Position numbers and translations under genes: made by a program | Shown here: in pieces, positions 27,776 to 37,189 of the stretch | Layout of the letters: every line of letters starts with the position of its first letter | Numbering within the stretch: the first letter of the stretch is position 1 | Notes under the pieces: generated by a model | Databases searched by the model: none | What the model was told of the DNA's origin: nothing | What the model saw: the letters and a program-made list of their open reading frames with translations, nothing else | NCBI RefSeq assembly: GCF_000341735.1 | Contig: NZ_KB455575.1 | Coordinates: forward strand, 1,884,867 to 1,948,866 | Direction of reading: 5' to 3' | DNA from: Methylotuvimicrobium buryatense 5G | GTDB taxonomy: Bacteria; Pseudomonadota; Gammaproteobacteria; Methylococcales; Methylomonadaceae | Length of the DNA stretch: 64,000 nucleotides

Positions 27776-27958
27776 TTAATTCCATATAACTCAATAATTA
27801 TTAATTTATACTCTCATGATTAAGCGGAACTTTCAGTAACCTAGTAAAGAGTACAATGTATATAATGCCGACATGACCAAAGGGCAATAATGGATTGCTG
27901 AAAACAAAGTTATAAGCAGAATTCAAAAATCACATATCTTTTCCAAAACCCTAACAAT

Positions 27959-29077
27959 TTAGGTGCAAATACTCTTAATGACATTATCCAATTGCGGCTC
28001 CACGCCTATCCATAACGGCAAACGCAACAATCGATCCGACAGTTCGCTGGTATTATGCATATCGCCAACCGCTCGCCCATATCGTAAACCGGCCGGCGAA
28101 CTGTGCAGCGGCACGTAATGAAATACCGCATAGATTTCTTGCTCTTTTAATCGGGCGATTGTCTCGGTGCGTTGCTCCAAGGATTCGAGAAGAACATAGT
28201 ACATGTGGGCATTATGACGGCATTCTGCCGGGATTATCGGGCGGCGCAAATTGCCTGACGCCTCCATTGGGGCAAGCGCTTCGTGATATCGATCCCAAAT
28301 CGCCAAACGTTTTCGCGTAATTTCTTCCGCCTCTTCCATTTGCGCCCATAAAAAGGCCGCGATGACCTCGCCCGGCAAATAGGATGAGCCGGCATCGACC
28401 CAAGTGTATTTGTCGACTTGGCCTCGAAAGAATTGACTGCGGTTCGTGCCTTTTTCGCGAATGATCTCGGCGCGCTCGACGAAACGCGTATCATTAACCA
28501 ACAGCGCGCCACCTTCGCCGGAAATGATGTTCTTGGTCTCATGAAACGAGTAAGCGCCCAAATGCCCGATCGTACCGAGCGGTCTTCCCTTGTAGGTCGA
28601 CATGATACCTTGCGCGGCATCCTCGATGACTAATAAATCATGCCGTTCGGCAATCTCCATAATCGCGTCCATTTCGCAACCGACACCGGCATAATGCACA
28701 GGAACGATCGCTTTGGTGCGCGGCGTAATGGCCGCTTCTATTAGCGTTTCGTCGATATTCAGCGTGTCCGGACGAATATCGACAAATATCGGCACCGCGC
28801 CGCGTAAAACGAAGGCATTAGCAGTCGAGACGAAAGTATAGGACGGCATGATCACTTCGTCGCCAGGCTGAATGTCGGCCAGAATCGCCGCCATTTCCAA
28901 TGCAGCAGTGCAAGAATGAGTCAACAACGCTTTCCGAGTGCCGGTTTTCTGCTCCAACCAAGCATGGCATTTTTTGGTGAAACTGCCGTCGCCGGATAGA
29001 TGCCCCATCGTATGCGCTTGAGCGATATACCAAAGCTCGCGGCCGGTCATGTAAGGTTTGTTGAAGGGGGTTTTCAT
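27959..29077 (-). CDS. wecE: dTDP-4-amino-4,6-dideoxygalactose transaminase
   Basis: 372 aa, the family length. It is very close to E. coli WecE over its whole length: LLTHSCTAALEMAAILADIQ, PGDEVIMPSYTFVSTANAFV, VIEDAAQGIMSTYKGRPLGT, SFHETKNIISGEGG with the PLP lysine at K182, and EIIREKGTNRSQFFRGQVDK. It transfers an amino group from glutamate to dTDP-4-keto-6-deoxyglucose, giving dTDP-Fuc4N. The GNAT gene at 32174-32926 could acetylate the product, and RmlA at 33891 supplies dTDP-glucose. RmlB is not in the window. Confidence 0.93.
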   Translation of the reverse strand: MKTPFNKPYMTGRELWYIAQAHTMGHLSGDGSFTKKCHAWLEQKTGTRKALLTHSCTAALEMAAILADIQPGDEVIMPSYTFVSTANAFVLRGAVPIFVDIRPDTLNIDETLIEAAITPRTKAIVPVHYAGVGCEMDAIMEIAERHDLLVIEDAAQGIMSTYKGRPLGTIGHLGAYSFHETKNIISGEGGALLVNDTRFVERAEIIREKGTNRSQFFRGQVDKYTWVDAGSSYLPGEVIAAFLWAQMEEAEEITRKRLAIWDRYHEALAPMEASGNLRRPIIPAECRHNAHMYYVLLESLEQRTETIARLKEQEIYAVFHYVPLHSSPAGLRYGRAVGDMHNTSELSDRLLRLPLWIGVEPQLDNVIKSICT

Positions 29078-29139
29078 AAGAATTTTATATTTCTCATAAA
29101 TCTAGGATGATGTTAAAAGTAAAACCAACGATTAGTTAA

Positions 29140-30120
29140 CTACCTAACTTTTTTTGCACTTATTTTTTTACCGCCAACCAAATATTGAAGACCACCTAAG
29201 ACTCCAACGGCTGCTCTATTGACAAACACTGTCAAAGCCAAAAGTGCGGCATCGGCGGCAGAAATACCAAATTGCGCTAACACAAACACCAAAGCGCCTT
29301 CTCGAACACCTAGCCCTCCCGGAGAAATCGGTAAAACAGTCGCTAAATAAACAATGGGCATAGCCACTAACAGCATCGAAGTACTCAACTTGATTTCCAG
29401 TGCCTGCGCAATACTGTAAGTGACAGCTATATCAAACAATTGAAAAATAACCGAAAGGATTAATGCAGATAGTAAATGAGTTACTCTTACAGTTTTAAGT
29501 GGCGCTAGTCCTTTAGAAGCTTTTAAAACCCAAGTTATAAAACGATTATCAGCACAGCGCCCTTGAAATTGTTGACTAATCGAAAACCGTCTCAACAAAA
29601 ACGGTAACGCAATAATGCCGCACAATCCCGATAGCGCCAATGTTGGAACAATTCCCACACCCAATCCGCGTGTCGTAATCGGAAAAAAAGAAATACCAAC
29701 ACTCAATAGAAATAATAATGCCAATACGCCCAGGACACGCTCCAGTAATACTGTAGCGGCCACCAGTGATATACTAGCGTCGATTGCTCGATGACATAAC
29801 CAAATCCTTGTGGCATCGCCACCGATTACACCAGGCATTGCCAAACTGTAAAAAGTACCCGTTAAATAAGCTCGGTACGCAGAAACAACACTATAAAGTT
29901 TTTGTGCAGCCCGCAGTAAAATAACCCATCGGAATGCGGCGAAACATATGCCTAGTAATGAAAGTCCAAACGCCGACAATAACCAACGGATATCGGCTTG
30001 TCTTAAAACCTTTATAGAACGTTCCCAGTCGACCAAATACACCACGTAAATTAAAGCAGTAATCGCTATGCTAAACTTGAGAATTAATGTTACTTGTCGG
30101 CGTTCAATCAAAAGAAGCAC
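29140..30120 (-). CDS. Flippase-like membrane protein (LPG synthase TM / UPF0104 family)
   Basis: 326 aa with about 8 membrane segments. The signatures YRAYLTGTFYSLAMPGVIGG, DATRIWLCH, VLLERVLGVLAL and VLPISPGGLGVREGALVFVL are typical of the lysylphosphatidylglycerol-synthase transmembrane family. It lacks the aminoacyl-transferase domain, so it is the transport-type member, common in glycan loci. It is likely to help move a lipid-linked intermediate. It lies between wecE and the epimerase in the amino-sugar operon. Confidence 0.8.
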   Translation of the reverse strand: MLLLIERRQVTLILKFSIAITALIYVVYLVDWERSIKVLRQADIRWLLSAFGLSLLGICFAAFRWVILLRAAQKLYSVVSAYRAYLTGTFYSLAMPGVIGGDATRIWLCHRAIDASISLVAATVLLERVLGVLALLFLLSVGISFFPITTRGLGVGIVPTLALSGLCGIIALPFLLRRFSISQQFQGRCADNRFITWVLKASKGLAPLKTVRVTHLLSALILSVIFQLFDIAVTYSIAQALEIKLSTSMLLVAMPIVYLATVLPISPGGLGVREGALVFVLAQFGISAADAALLALTVFVNRAAVGVLGGLQYLVGGKKISAKKVR

Positions 30121-30170
30121 CCTATTGCACGCTTAGTTTTAATTTTTGAATAATCCATAAATCAATCTAC

Positions 30171-31061
30171 CTAACACAAATCTTGAATTGCCGAAAGCAG
30201 CGACCATTGTTGTTTCCATCCCAACTCAGACTCAGCACGCGAACAATCCATATAAAATTCACGATCACTCTCTTGATGGGTTCGATCAAAAAACAAATTA
30301 CCCTCATTACCGAAGACAAGATTAATAGTTTCAGCAACTTCACGATTTGTAATTGCCCGTCCCCCTCCGATATTAAAAATCCCGTTAACTTCATTATTAT
30401 CAATGGAGGCTTCTATAGCTAAAACTACGTCTTTAATATAAACCGTATCACGTGCGCCTCGTCCCTCACCCCATAAAGGCAGTGCTTGTTTAGAACGTGC
30501 CAAAGACATAAACTTCATCAGCATTTTGCCGGATTGCAATTGATCGTTACCCAATATCTGCGCTATACGCAAAGAGATTGTTCGCATAGCGCCTTGTTTA
30601 GCATATAACATCGCCATCTGTTCGCATGCGATTTTACTGGCACCATAAAAATTTAAAGCAACAGGAAAATCGGACTCCCGAAAAGGAACAGAATTGACAG
30701 ATGAATACACTGATATCGATGAAGCTTGACAAAATCGTTGGATACCCAATTCATTTGCAACACGTAATATATTTTCAGTCGTCTTTACATTCGCTTCAAA
30801 ATAAGGCTGAAAACCCAAAGCATCTGCTTCAGCATTGGGCCGCGTCGCCGCTAAATGCACAATCGCATCGACTTGTTTAAAGCAAAGTTTGAGATCATCC
30901 TGGCTGTAATTTGTTATTTGTTGACTAACACTTCCGGGGCCCGAATATTCCTTGTCAAAAGGTTTCCGTGCTAATGCAAACACATCATCGCCACGTTCAA
31001 CAAAGCGTCGAATACATGCGTCGCCCAGCATTCCTGAAGCACCTGTCACCGCTATTTTCAT
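30171..31061 (-). CDS. NAD-dependent epimerase/dehydratase (extended SDR)
   Basis: 296 aa. MKIAVTGASGMLGDACIRRF gives the GxxGxxG NAD-binding loop. VDAIVHLAATRP and SSISVYSS supply the active-site Ser/Thr region, and NFYGASKIACEQMA gives the catalytic Y-x3-K. The C-terminal INREVAETINLVFG-like block (TNREVAETIN) binds the sugar nucleotide. It is probably a nucleotide-sugar 4-epimerase or reductase. The start overlaps the stop of the ATP-grasp gene by 4 bases (31058-31061). Confidence 0.85.
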   Translation of the reverse strand: MKIAVTGASGMLGDACIRRFVERGDDVFALARKPFDKEYSGPGSVSQQITNYSQDDLKLCFKQVDAIVHLAATRPNAEADALGFQPYFEANVKTTENILRVANELGIQRFCQASSISVYSSVNSVPFRESDFPVALNFYGASKIACEQMAMLYAKQGAMRTISLRIAQILGNDQLQSGKMLMKFMSLARSKQALPLWGEGRGARDTVYIKDVVLAIEASIDNNEVNGIFNIGGGRAITNREVAETINLVFGNEGNLFFDRTHQESDREFYMDCSRAESELGWKQQWSLLSAIQDLC

Positions 31062-32173
31062 GGTAATCCTCTTTTTATGTAATAGCCTACTTTTTCCATT
31101 TGACCATTGATTGCCGGTACGCGCTGACCTTCCTGAAAATAATATTCTTTATATAAAACATCAGAAGGTAAATGATGATTATTCTTTAAGAATTCAGTGT
31201 TTGGGGCTTGGTATAAAAACACCAAACTTGAAACAGAAAATTCTTCATAGCCTACAAATGGTTTGATTGGCTTCCCTGTCAATAAACGAAATGATGCGTC
31301 AAGTAAATCGTAACCGGTTACTTCTTTGATGAGGCGCCACATATGACAGCCGTCTAGCCGGGGCGTAATTTCGACGATTCTAGGCCCCTGGGAAGTAAGG
31401 ATAATTTGAAAGTAAACCGGTCCGTTCTTTATATCCAAGGCATGGATACACTGTTTTACTAAGTTTTTGGTTTCCTTTATAAGGATATTTGTTGCTTTTT
31501 GCGTCGGCAAGATATGTGCTTGCGGTATCCCCCCGGGATAACCTGAAAGTACCCACCTATCCGAAACCTCGCTAAGAACGACCTGACCATCGACAACAAA
31601 AGCATTGACCGAAACTTCTGGCCCTTCGAGTACTTCTTCTAAAATTGCAATACCAGTTCGAGAAGCGTTCAAAGCAGAATCCAGATTATTCGTTATATCT
31701 TCGTACGATTCGACCCGTGAAATGCCGCGTTGACCTTGGCTATCGGTCGGTTTAAGCATAGCAGGATAAAAATCCCATCCTTGGATATCGGTAGCGTCTT
31801 TTATTACTCGATAGTTAACAGGACTTATATTGTTTTTTGACAAAAAACCTCTGAGCTCTGTCTTACTCTGAAGTAACTTTGCGGTACCCGGTCTAACAAA
31901 ACTTGGCAAACCCAAACGGTCCGAAATCTCTGCTACAGATGGCATCGCTAAATCCGATCCGACTGAATAAACGAGATCTATACCCTCTTTATTTACAAGC
32001 TGTTGAATACTATTAACATCCGTAATGTTAATTAATTCAAAATGATCAATTAAGTCCAAACCCGGACCTTCCTTGCGATAACTACACCCTATAACCCACC
32101 ATCCATGTTTTTTAAGATATTGAATCGCATCAACTTGTGCCGAACCGATTCCCAGTATTAATGCTTTTTTCAC
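31058..32173 (-). CDS. ATP-grasp ligase family protein
   Basis: 371 aa. The N-terminal Rossmann-like domain (ALILGIGSAQVDAIQYLKKH) is followed by an ATP-grasp domain: LPSFVRPGTAKLLQSKTELR, YPAMLKPTDSQGQRGISRV (the ATP-binding lysine and flexible loop), LEEVLEGPEVSVNAFV, and the metal-binding IVEITPRLDGCHM. It resembles carbamoyl-phosphate-synthase/PylC-type ligases. It probably joins an amino acid or small acid to an amino sugar or its precursor. The substrate is unknown. Confidence 0.82.
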   Translation of the reverse strand: MKKALILGIGSAQVDAIQYLKKHGWWVIGCSYRKEGPGLDLIDHFELINITDVNSIQQLVNKEGIDLVYSVGSDLAMPSVAEISDRLGLPSFVRPGTAKLLQSKTELRGFLSKNNISPVNYRVIKDATDIQGWDFYPAMLKPTDSQGQRGISRVESYEDITNNLDSALNASRTGIAILEEVLEGPEVSVNAFVVDGQVVLSEVSDRWVLSGYPGGIPQAHILPTQKATNILIKETKNLVKQCIHALDIKNGPVYFQIILTSQGPRIVEITPRLDGCHMWRLIKEVTGYDLLDASFRLLTGKPIKPFVGYEEFSVSSLVFLYQAPNTEFLKNNHHLPSDVLYKEYYFQEGQRVPAINGQMEKVGYYIKRGLP

Positions 32174-32926
32174 TTATTTTTTCTCTTTGTTGGCGACATA
32201 CGTCCAGTTAAAAGTTAAATCCGTGTCCAATACTGAATAACCTAGCTTTATAAGTAGGTTCTGATAAGTCCAATTATTGAGCGAAGTTGCAACAATGACG
32301 GAATCAAAACCCTTGTCTTTACACCATTGTAGTCGGTGATAATGAAGCGCGGAGGCTAGTCCTTGCTTTCTCTCTTTCGGATCAACCGCCAACAACCCGC
32401 CGATAAAACTTCCATTCTCCCCTTTGTTGCCGCTTGCGAATGCAATAAGTTTGCCAGATTTTTCAACGACACTGAAATAGTTATCGCTCGATATATTCGT
32501 CAATGAATTCAAAGCCCAATCCACATAAACATTATCGCACTCATTTTCGTCCAGAGCAGGATTGTGGTGATAGTGTCCTTTATATCCGGCATAGGCGCTT
32601 CTGACCAACGGCTCGAGCTCATCGTCTTCAGCGCCAGCTCGAATTTGGATGTTTTCGCTTAACGGGATAATAGGAAAGTTCGGCTTTAGACTAACCTCAT
32701 GATAAATAAATCGTATTCGCCCTTCCATCAAATGAAATCCAATCTTTTCCAAAGCATGAATAATTTTCATCTCCGTACTGGAACATCTTACAATCAGGCA
32801 ATCTAGACTATGATGCTTGATGAATTTCTCGATTTCAGAAACTTGTTCGACTTCAGTTAAATCAAATGCTCGGCCTATTTTCAATCCAAATCGATTAGAA
32901 TCGATTTCAGAAATAGCTAAATTCAT
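32174..32926 (-). CDS. GNAT acetyltransferase, WecD-like by context
   Basis: 250 aa. The C-terminal GNAT core is clear: GGLLAVDPKERKQGLASALH (motif A, acetyl-CoA pyrophosphate loop), then VATSLNNWTYQNLLIKLGY. The N-terminal half (RFGLKIGRAFDLTEV and ALEKIGFHLMEGRI) has the organisation seen in WecD, the dTDP-fucosamine acetyltransferase. With wecE in the same operon, N-acetylation of dTDP-Fuc4N to dTDP-Fuc4NAc is the likely reaction. Overall similarity to WecD is modest, so the symbol is withheld. Confidence 0.78.
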   Translation of the reverse strand: MNLAISEIDSNRFGLKIGRAFDLTEVEQVSEIEKFIKHHSLDCLIVRCSSTEMKIIHALEKIGFHLMEGRIRFIYHEVSLKPNFPIIPLSENIQIRAGAEDDELEPLVRSAYAGYKGHYHHNPALDENECDNVYVDWALNSLTNISSDNYFSVVEKSGKLIAFASGNKGENGSFIGGLLAVDPKERKQGLASALHYHRLQWCKDKGFDSVIVATSLNNWTYQNLLIKLGYSVLDTDLTFNWTYVANKEKK

Positions 32927-33891
32927 CAGTTGTTCTTGGGTTGATGAGTTCTTGAGGTTGTTTCGGAACGTATCGTATAAGGCGGTTTTCCCATCGTCCG
33001 AAAGTGGAGCCTTGCCAGATATTCGCCGATCACGCCGATCGTAAATAGCTGCATGCCGGCAAACATTGCAATTTCGGCTGCAATAAAAGTAAAACCTGGA
33101 ACACTGACCTCATGAACAAAACGCAGTATCAAGACATACAAAAAGATGCCAACCCCCACTAATGCCGAAAACAAGCCTAAACTGCTAGCAAATCTCAACG
33201 GTGCAGTCGAGTAACCGGTTACCATGCTTAATGTCAGCGACAGCAATTTACGCATTGTATATCCGGAACGTCCATGTTGACGGGGCTGATGGGCTACCTT
33301 GATTGCGGCGATTCGGTTAGCCGTCCACGACAGCAAGACATCGATAGAAACCTGGGCGTCCGCAAATTGTGTAAACCCCTTTCTCAAGTCGCTTCTGAAT
33401 GCTCGAAATGCGCTACTTTTCGACCCCATGTCAGCACCAAGCGCTAAGCGCAAAGATCCCTTGACGATTTTCGAGGATAAATTCCGCCACAACGAATGTT
33501 TTCTCTTTTGTGGCTTCCCATAGGCGACATCATGGCCTTCGACCAATGCATCAAGTAATTTTGGAATATCCTCCGGAGGGTTTTGTAAATCATCGTCGAT
33601 GGTAACGATGAAATCGTATTGAGCTCGCATGATACCCGCCAATAATGCGTTGTGTTGCCCGTAATTACGCATCAGGCTCAGGCCTAATACCGCCGTATCC
33701 TGTTCAGCCAGCTTTTCTATAACCTGCCAACTATTATCCTTGCTACAGTCATTCACTAGGATAACTTCGAATGCCTCGGTTGTAGGACTAAGCACTTCTC
33801 TCAGTCTAGCGATTAATTCCGGCAGTGTTTGTTCGCTATTATAGACAGGGACAACAACCGATACCGATGTATATTTTGAATTGCTCATCAT
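32926..33891 (-). CDS. ArnC/DPM1-like polyprenyl-phosphate glycosyltransferase
   Basis: 321 aa. The GT2 domain (VSVVVPVYNSEQTLPELIAR, LVNDCSKDNSW, NYGQHNALLAGI, IVTIDDDLQNPPEDI with DxD) is followed by two C-terminal membrane segments (FASSLGLFSALVGVGIFLYV and FIAAEIAMFAGMQLFTIG). This is the ArnC/polyprenyl-phosphate transferase architecture. It would load a sugar onto undecaprenyl phosphate at the inner membrane. It shares one base with each neighbouring gene, so the operon is tightly packed. Confidence 0.87.
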   Translation of the reverse strand: MMSNSKYTSVSVVVPVYNSEQTLPELIARLREVLSPTTEAFEVILVNDCSKDNSWQVIEKLAEQDTAVLGLSLMRNYGQHNALLAGIMRAQYDFIVTIDDDLQNPPEDIPKLLDALVEGHDVAYGKPQKRKHSLWRNLSSKIVKGSLRLALGADMGSKSSAFRAFRSDLRKGFTQFADAQVSIDVLLSWTANRIAAIKVAHQPRQHGRSGYTMRKLLSLTLSMVTGYSTAPLRFASSLGLFSALVGVGIFLYVLILRFVHEVSVPGFTFIAAEIAMFAGMQLFTIGVIGEYLARLHFRTMGKPPYTIRSETTSRTHQPKNN

Positions 33892-34769
33892 TAAAGCCCG
33901 CTTTTGACTAATTCTTGCAAATATTGTCCATAACTATTTTTCGATAAAACGGCCGCCTGTTTCAGCAATTCCTCATCGCTCAACCAGCCGTTGCGCCAGG
34001 CGACCTCCTCGAGACAAGCGACTTTGTAGCCTTGGCGTTTTTCAATCGTTTCGACGAATTGCGCGGCTTCCAGCAAACTTTCGTAAGTTCCGGTATCGAG
34101 CCAGGCGAAGCCGCGTCGCAGCAGTTGGACATTGAGTAGCCCACGCTCCAAATATATTTGATTGACGCTGGTGATTTCCAGTTCGCCGCGATGCGAGCGT
34201 TCCACCGATTTGGCGATGTCGATGACCTGGTTATCGTAGAAATATAGCCCGGTAACGGCAAAGTTGGATTTCGGTTTTTTGGGTTTTTCTTCTATCGATA
34301 GCGCTCTAAGGTTTTTATCGAATTCGACGACGCCAAAGCGTTCCGGGTCTTTGACTTGATAACCGAATACCGTGGCGCCTTCTTCGCGGGCCGCCGCATT
34401 TCTTAAATAGGGTGTAAATCCTTGTCCGTAAAATATGTTATCGCCAAGCACCAAGCAAACCGGATCGTTGCCGATAAACGATTCGCCGATTAGAAAGGCT
34501 TGCGCTAAACCGTCCGGTTTGGGTTGCACGGCATAGGTAATAGAAACGCCGAATTGGCTGCCGTCTTTAAGCAAGCGTTGGAAGGGTACCTGATCTTCTG
34601 GCGTTGTGATGACCAGTATATTTCGTATACCGGCCAGCATTAGCACCGACAACGGATAATAGATCATCGGCTTGTCGTATATCGGCAAGAGTTGCTTGGA
34701 AACGCCCATCGTGATCGGGTACAGGCGTGTGCCGCTGCCGCCTGCGAGTATGATGCCTTTTCTGCTCAA
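33891..34769 (-). CDS. rmlA: Glucose-1-phosphate thymidylyltransferase
   Basis: 292 aa, the standard length. [20 protein letters not shown] followed by [16 protein letters not shown] is the nucleotidyltransferase signature. [24 protein letters not shown] and [15 protein letters not shown] are diagnostic for RmlA. It makes dTDP-glucose, the first step to dTDP-4-keto-6-deoxyglucose and to dTDP-Fuc4N through WecE. It is the first gene of the minus-strand operon 33891 to 26171, so the promoter should lie in or just upstream of 34770-34836. Confidence 0.96.
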   Translation of the reverse strand: MSRKGIILAGGSGTRLYPITMGVSKQLLPIYDKPMIYYPLSVLMLAGIRNILVITTPEDQVPFQRLLKDGSQFGVSITYAVQPKPDGLAQAFLIGESFIGNDPVCLVLGDNIFYGQGFTPYLRNAAAREEGATVFGYQVKDPERFGVVEFDKNLRALSIEEKPKKPKSNFAVTGLYFYDNQVIDIAKSVERSHRGELEITSVNQIYLERGLLNVQLLRRGFAWLDTGTYESLLEAAQFVETIEKRQGYKVACLEEVAWRNGWLSDEELLKQAAVLSKNSYGQYLQELVKSGL

Positions 34770-34836
34770 TGTGCCGCCTCTTTCGATTTTGTGTTTCTAT
34801 GATAGCTCAAGTTTGCATGCTCGCTTGGAAAATTGA

Positions 34837-35303
34837 ATACAATCCGGTTTCAGTTGTATTTGACATGTCCGATGGTAACTATTCAGTCCTCCGGCAATTA
34901 TCGTTCCCACGCGCTGCGCTCATCGTTATACATAAGTCAAAAATTACCCTTTTGCAACCTTAACCAATGAGACCTCGATACCATTTATTGTTACTTAACA
35001 CTTTCGGCCTCGAGATCGCGATCAGGGGATCGCTCCCACAGAGCGTCCGCCGCTCTCTGTGGGAGCGGCGCCTTCATCGCGACTATCGAAGCCAGTAATG
35101 CTCAAACACCAATAGCCTTTCCGGACAACACAACCATTTAGCGCTCGATCGCTACTTTTTGCACAATTAGGTATATTTATACTTATGCTCTGGAGCGTGG
35201 GAACGATAAGGGGGATGTGAATAATTACGTCCGATGAGTGCCGGTGGTTTTAAGTTGCCTGCTAATTGAAAGACCGTTTTTTCTTGGTCGAGCCATGCGT
35301 TGT
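34837..35303 (-). pseudogene. Sulfatase-gene fragment interrupted by a family E element
   Basis: Bases 34844-34874 and 35229-35303 match, when joined, the segment 23858-23967 of the sulfatase-fold gene. For example aatacaatccggtttcagtt corresponds to aatacaacccggtctccgcc, and tttaagttgcctgctaattg to tttaagttgccgactaattg. The joined copy is only about 110 bases and diverged. The family E element lies between the two halves with a perfect duplication of gtccgatg. It is a relic of a second sulfatase copy or of a segmental duplication. Confidence 0.8.
34875..35228. repeat. Family E element (copy E3), enlarged by other repeats
   Basis: The ends are GTAACTATTCAGTCCTCC and GGGGGATGTGAATAATTAC. The flanking 8-bp duplication gtccgatg is perfect (34867-34874 and 35229-35236). 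The 354-bp interior includes another repeat of the type 'gatcgcgatcaggggatcgctcccacagag', also seen near 35400, 37080, 39900 and 50940. It interrupts the sulfatase fragment. Confidence 0.88.
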
Positions 35304-35443
35304 TTCACTAGTTCTCATCGTTGTTCATAACTCGAAGATTCCGCCTTGCCATTTTAGCTAATGTGACTTCGATAGTCATTTATTGTCACCTAACGCTCTC
35401 GGCTTCGAAATCGCGATCTGGGGATCGCTCCCACAAGTGGAAA

Positions 35444-36994
35444 TCAGCTTGTCGCTTGTTCGACTTCAAAGCCTACCACCGTACGGCTGTCTTTGCTGAA
35501 TTCTACGCCGATCAGGTGGATCGCTTGATTTAAGCTTCGGTATTTGTCGGCATAGCGTTTGTCTTTCAACTGCTGTATGGCTTTTCCTTCCGGGACTAAT
35601 TCGACCACTTTGAATTCGAATAGATAAATCTGATTGTTGAAGCGGACTGTCATGTCGATGCGGCCTTGGTGGGTAACGTCTTCCAAGATGATGTCTAAGC
35701 CTAATGCAGCGATGTGACTGTAGAATACGCTGGCGTAGTAGCCTTCGTATTGTGCTATCGGGTTGTTGCGGTACCAGTCGTTCGGGATGCTGGCATAGAG
35801 GCTTTCGAAATGGGTTTTTAGGCCGTCGAAGTCGTTTGCATGCAGCAGATCGTAAAGCCGGCTTTCCAGTTCGCTGGCGCGCCCCGGATTGCCGATCAGC
35901 ACTTTGATTAGTGCATCATTTAGCGCGCTTTTCACTTCCAGATTCGGATAGCCGAGCGTGTATTCTATACGTGCGCCGATGGTTCGACTGCCGGTAAAAG
36001 TCAAGTAGCCGGTTTGCCAGAGTAAGGCTTCGGTGGCGATGTTTTCGACGTCGAATGCGGACAGTAAGGCGATATCGCCTCGTATATGCTCTAGGGTCGG
36101 CAGATAAAAGCCACGCTCGGTCAATACGTCAATCAAGAACGTCGGTGTGCCGGTTTCGAACCAGTACGGTTTGAATTCTCGGGTGCTGAATAGCAGTAAT
36201 AGATCGAACGGGTTGTACACCGCTTCGCCGAGCCAGTTGTAGCCGTTGTACCAGTCTTGCATTTGCCTTCGATCCAGCCCTTCGAGTTCCGGCGCAAACA
36301 CTTGATCGAGATCGTTTTCGGTGTAACCGCACAAGGCCGAATAACGCTTGTCGACGGTGATGTCTTGTAGGTTGTTCAATCCGGAAAATAAACTCACTTT
36401 GCTGAACTTCGAGACACCGGTCAGAAAGGCAAAGCGAATATGGGCGTCTTGCCCTTTGATAACCGAATACAGGTTGCGTAAGCCATCGCGCATTTCGCGG
36501 GCTATTTCCGGTTTGGTCAGGTTGTCCAGAATCGGCTTGTCATATTCATCGATCAGAATGACGACACGTTGCCCGGTTTCGGCATGCGTTTGTTCGATCA
36601 ATTCGGCAAAACGGCCCGCGATGCTTTTCGCTTGCGGTGTGCATTGCAACGACTTTTCGTGTTCGGCCAATATTTCCCGAATCCGTTCGTCCAACGCTTC
36701 GCGGCTTTGTAATACGCCTTCGGCAAAGCTGATGCGAATCACCGGACACTGTTTCGACCAGTCCCAGCGGTCATGGCAGTACAGTCCCTGAAACAGCGCT
36801 TCGTTGCCGGCGAACAGTTCGCCGATCGTGTCTAGCAACAAGGATTTTCCGAAGCGGCGCGGGCGGGATAGGAAATAATGCGTGCCTTCGTCGATTAACT
36901 GCAATATAAAGCGCGTTTTATCGACATAGTAATAGTCGTCTTCGCGGATTTTCTCGAAGGTTTGTATGCCGATGGGGAGTTTTTTTCGGGTCAT
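35444..36994 (-). CDS. AAA-ATPase / PD-(D/E)XK nuclease family protein (copy 1)
   Basis: 516 aa. The N-terminal AAA-ATPase-like domain has SRPRRFGKSLLLDT (Walker A variant, residues 42-55) and VVILIDEYDKPILDN (Walker B, near 145). The C-terminal part has a PD-(D/E)XK nuclease pattern: DVTHQGRIDMTVRF followed by IYLFEFKVVE (Asp, then E-x-K). This two-domain family is widespread and often multicopy. No cellular role is firmly established. It forms one unit of a tandem duplication with the Uma2-type gene and is nearly identical at its N-terminus to the gene at 38283. Confidence 0.82.
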   Translation of the reverse strand: MTRKKLPIGIQTFEKIREDDYYYVDKTRFILQLIDEGTHYFLSRPRRFGKSLLLDTIGELFAGNEALFQGLYCHDRWDWSKQCPVIRISFAEGVLQSREALDERIREILAEHEKSLQCTPQAKSIAGRFAELIEQTHAETGQRVVILIDEYDKPILDNLTKPEIAREMRDGLRNLYSVIKGQDAHIRFAFLTGVSKFSKVSLFSGLNNLQDITVDKRYSALCGYTENDLDQVFAPELEGLDRRQMQDWYNGYNWLGEAVYNPFDLLLLFSTREFKPYWFETGTPTFLIDVLTERGFYLPTLEHIRGDIALLSAFDVENIATEALLWQTGYLTFTGSRTIGARIEYTLGYPNLEVKSALNDALIKVLIGNPGRASELESRLYDLLHANDFDGLKTHFESLYASIPNDWYRNNPIAQYEGYYASVFYSHIAALGLDIILEDVTHQGRIDMTVRFNNQIYLFEFKVVELVPEGKAIQQLKDKRYADKYRSLNQAIHLIGVEFSKDSRTVVGFEVEQATS

Positions 36995-37189
36995 GTGCTT
37001 GATTTCGGATTTTAAATGTGTTTTGGCAGAAGCCGTAGGTCGGGTTAGCGCATTAGGCTTCGATACCGTTTAGTGTTACCTGGCCTTTCGGGCCTCGAAA
37101 TCGCGACGTAGGCGTCGCTCCCACATACAAACGGCGAATTACAAACCAGCCTCTCCCTTTGTAAAATGCGGATTGAGGGGGGGGGTAGT

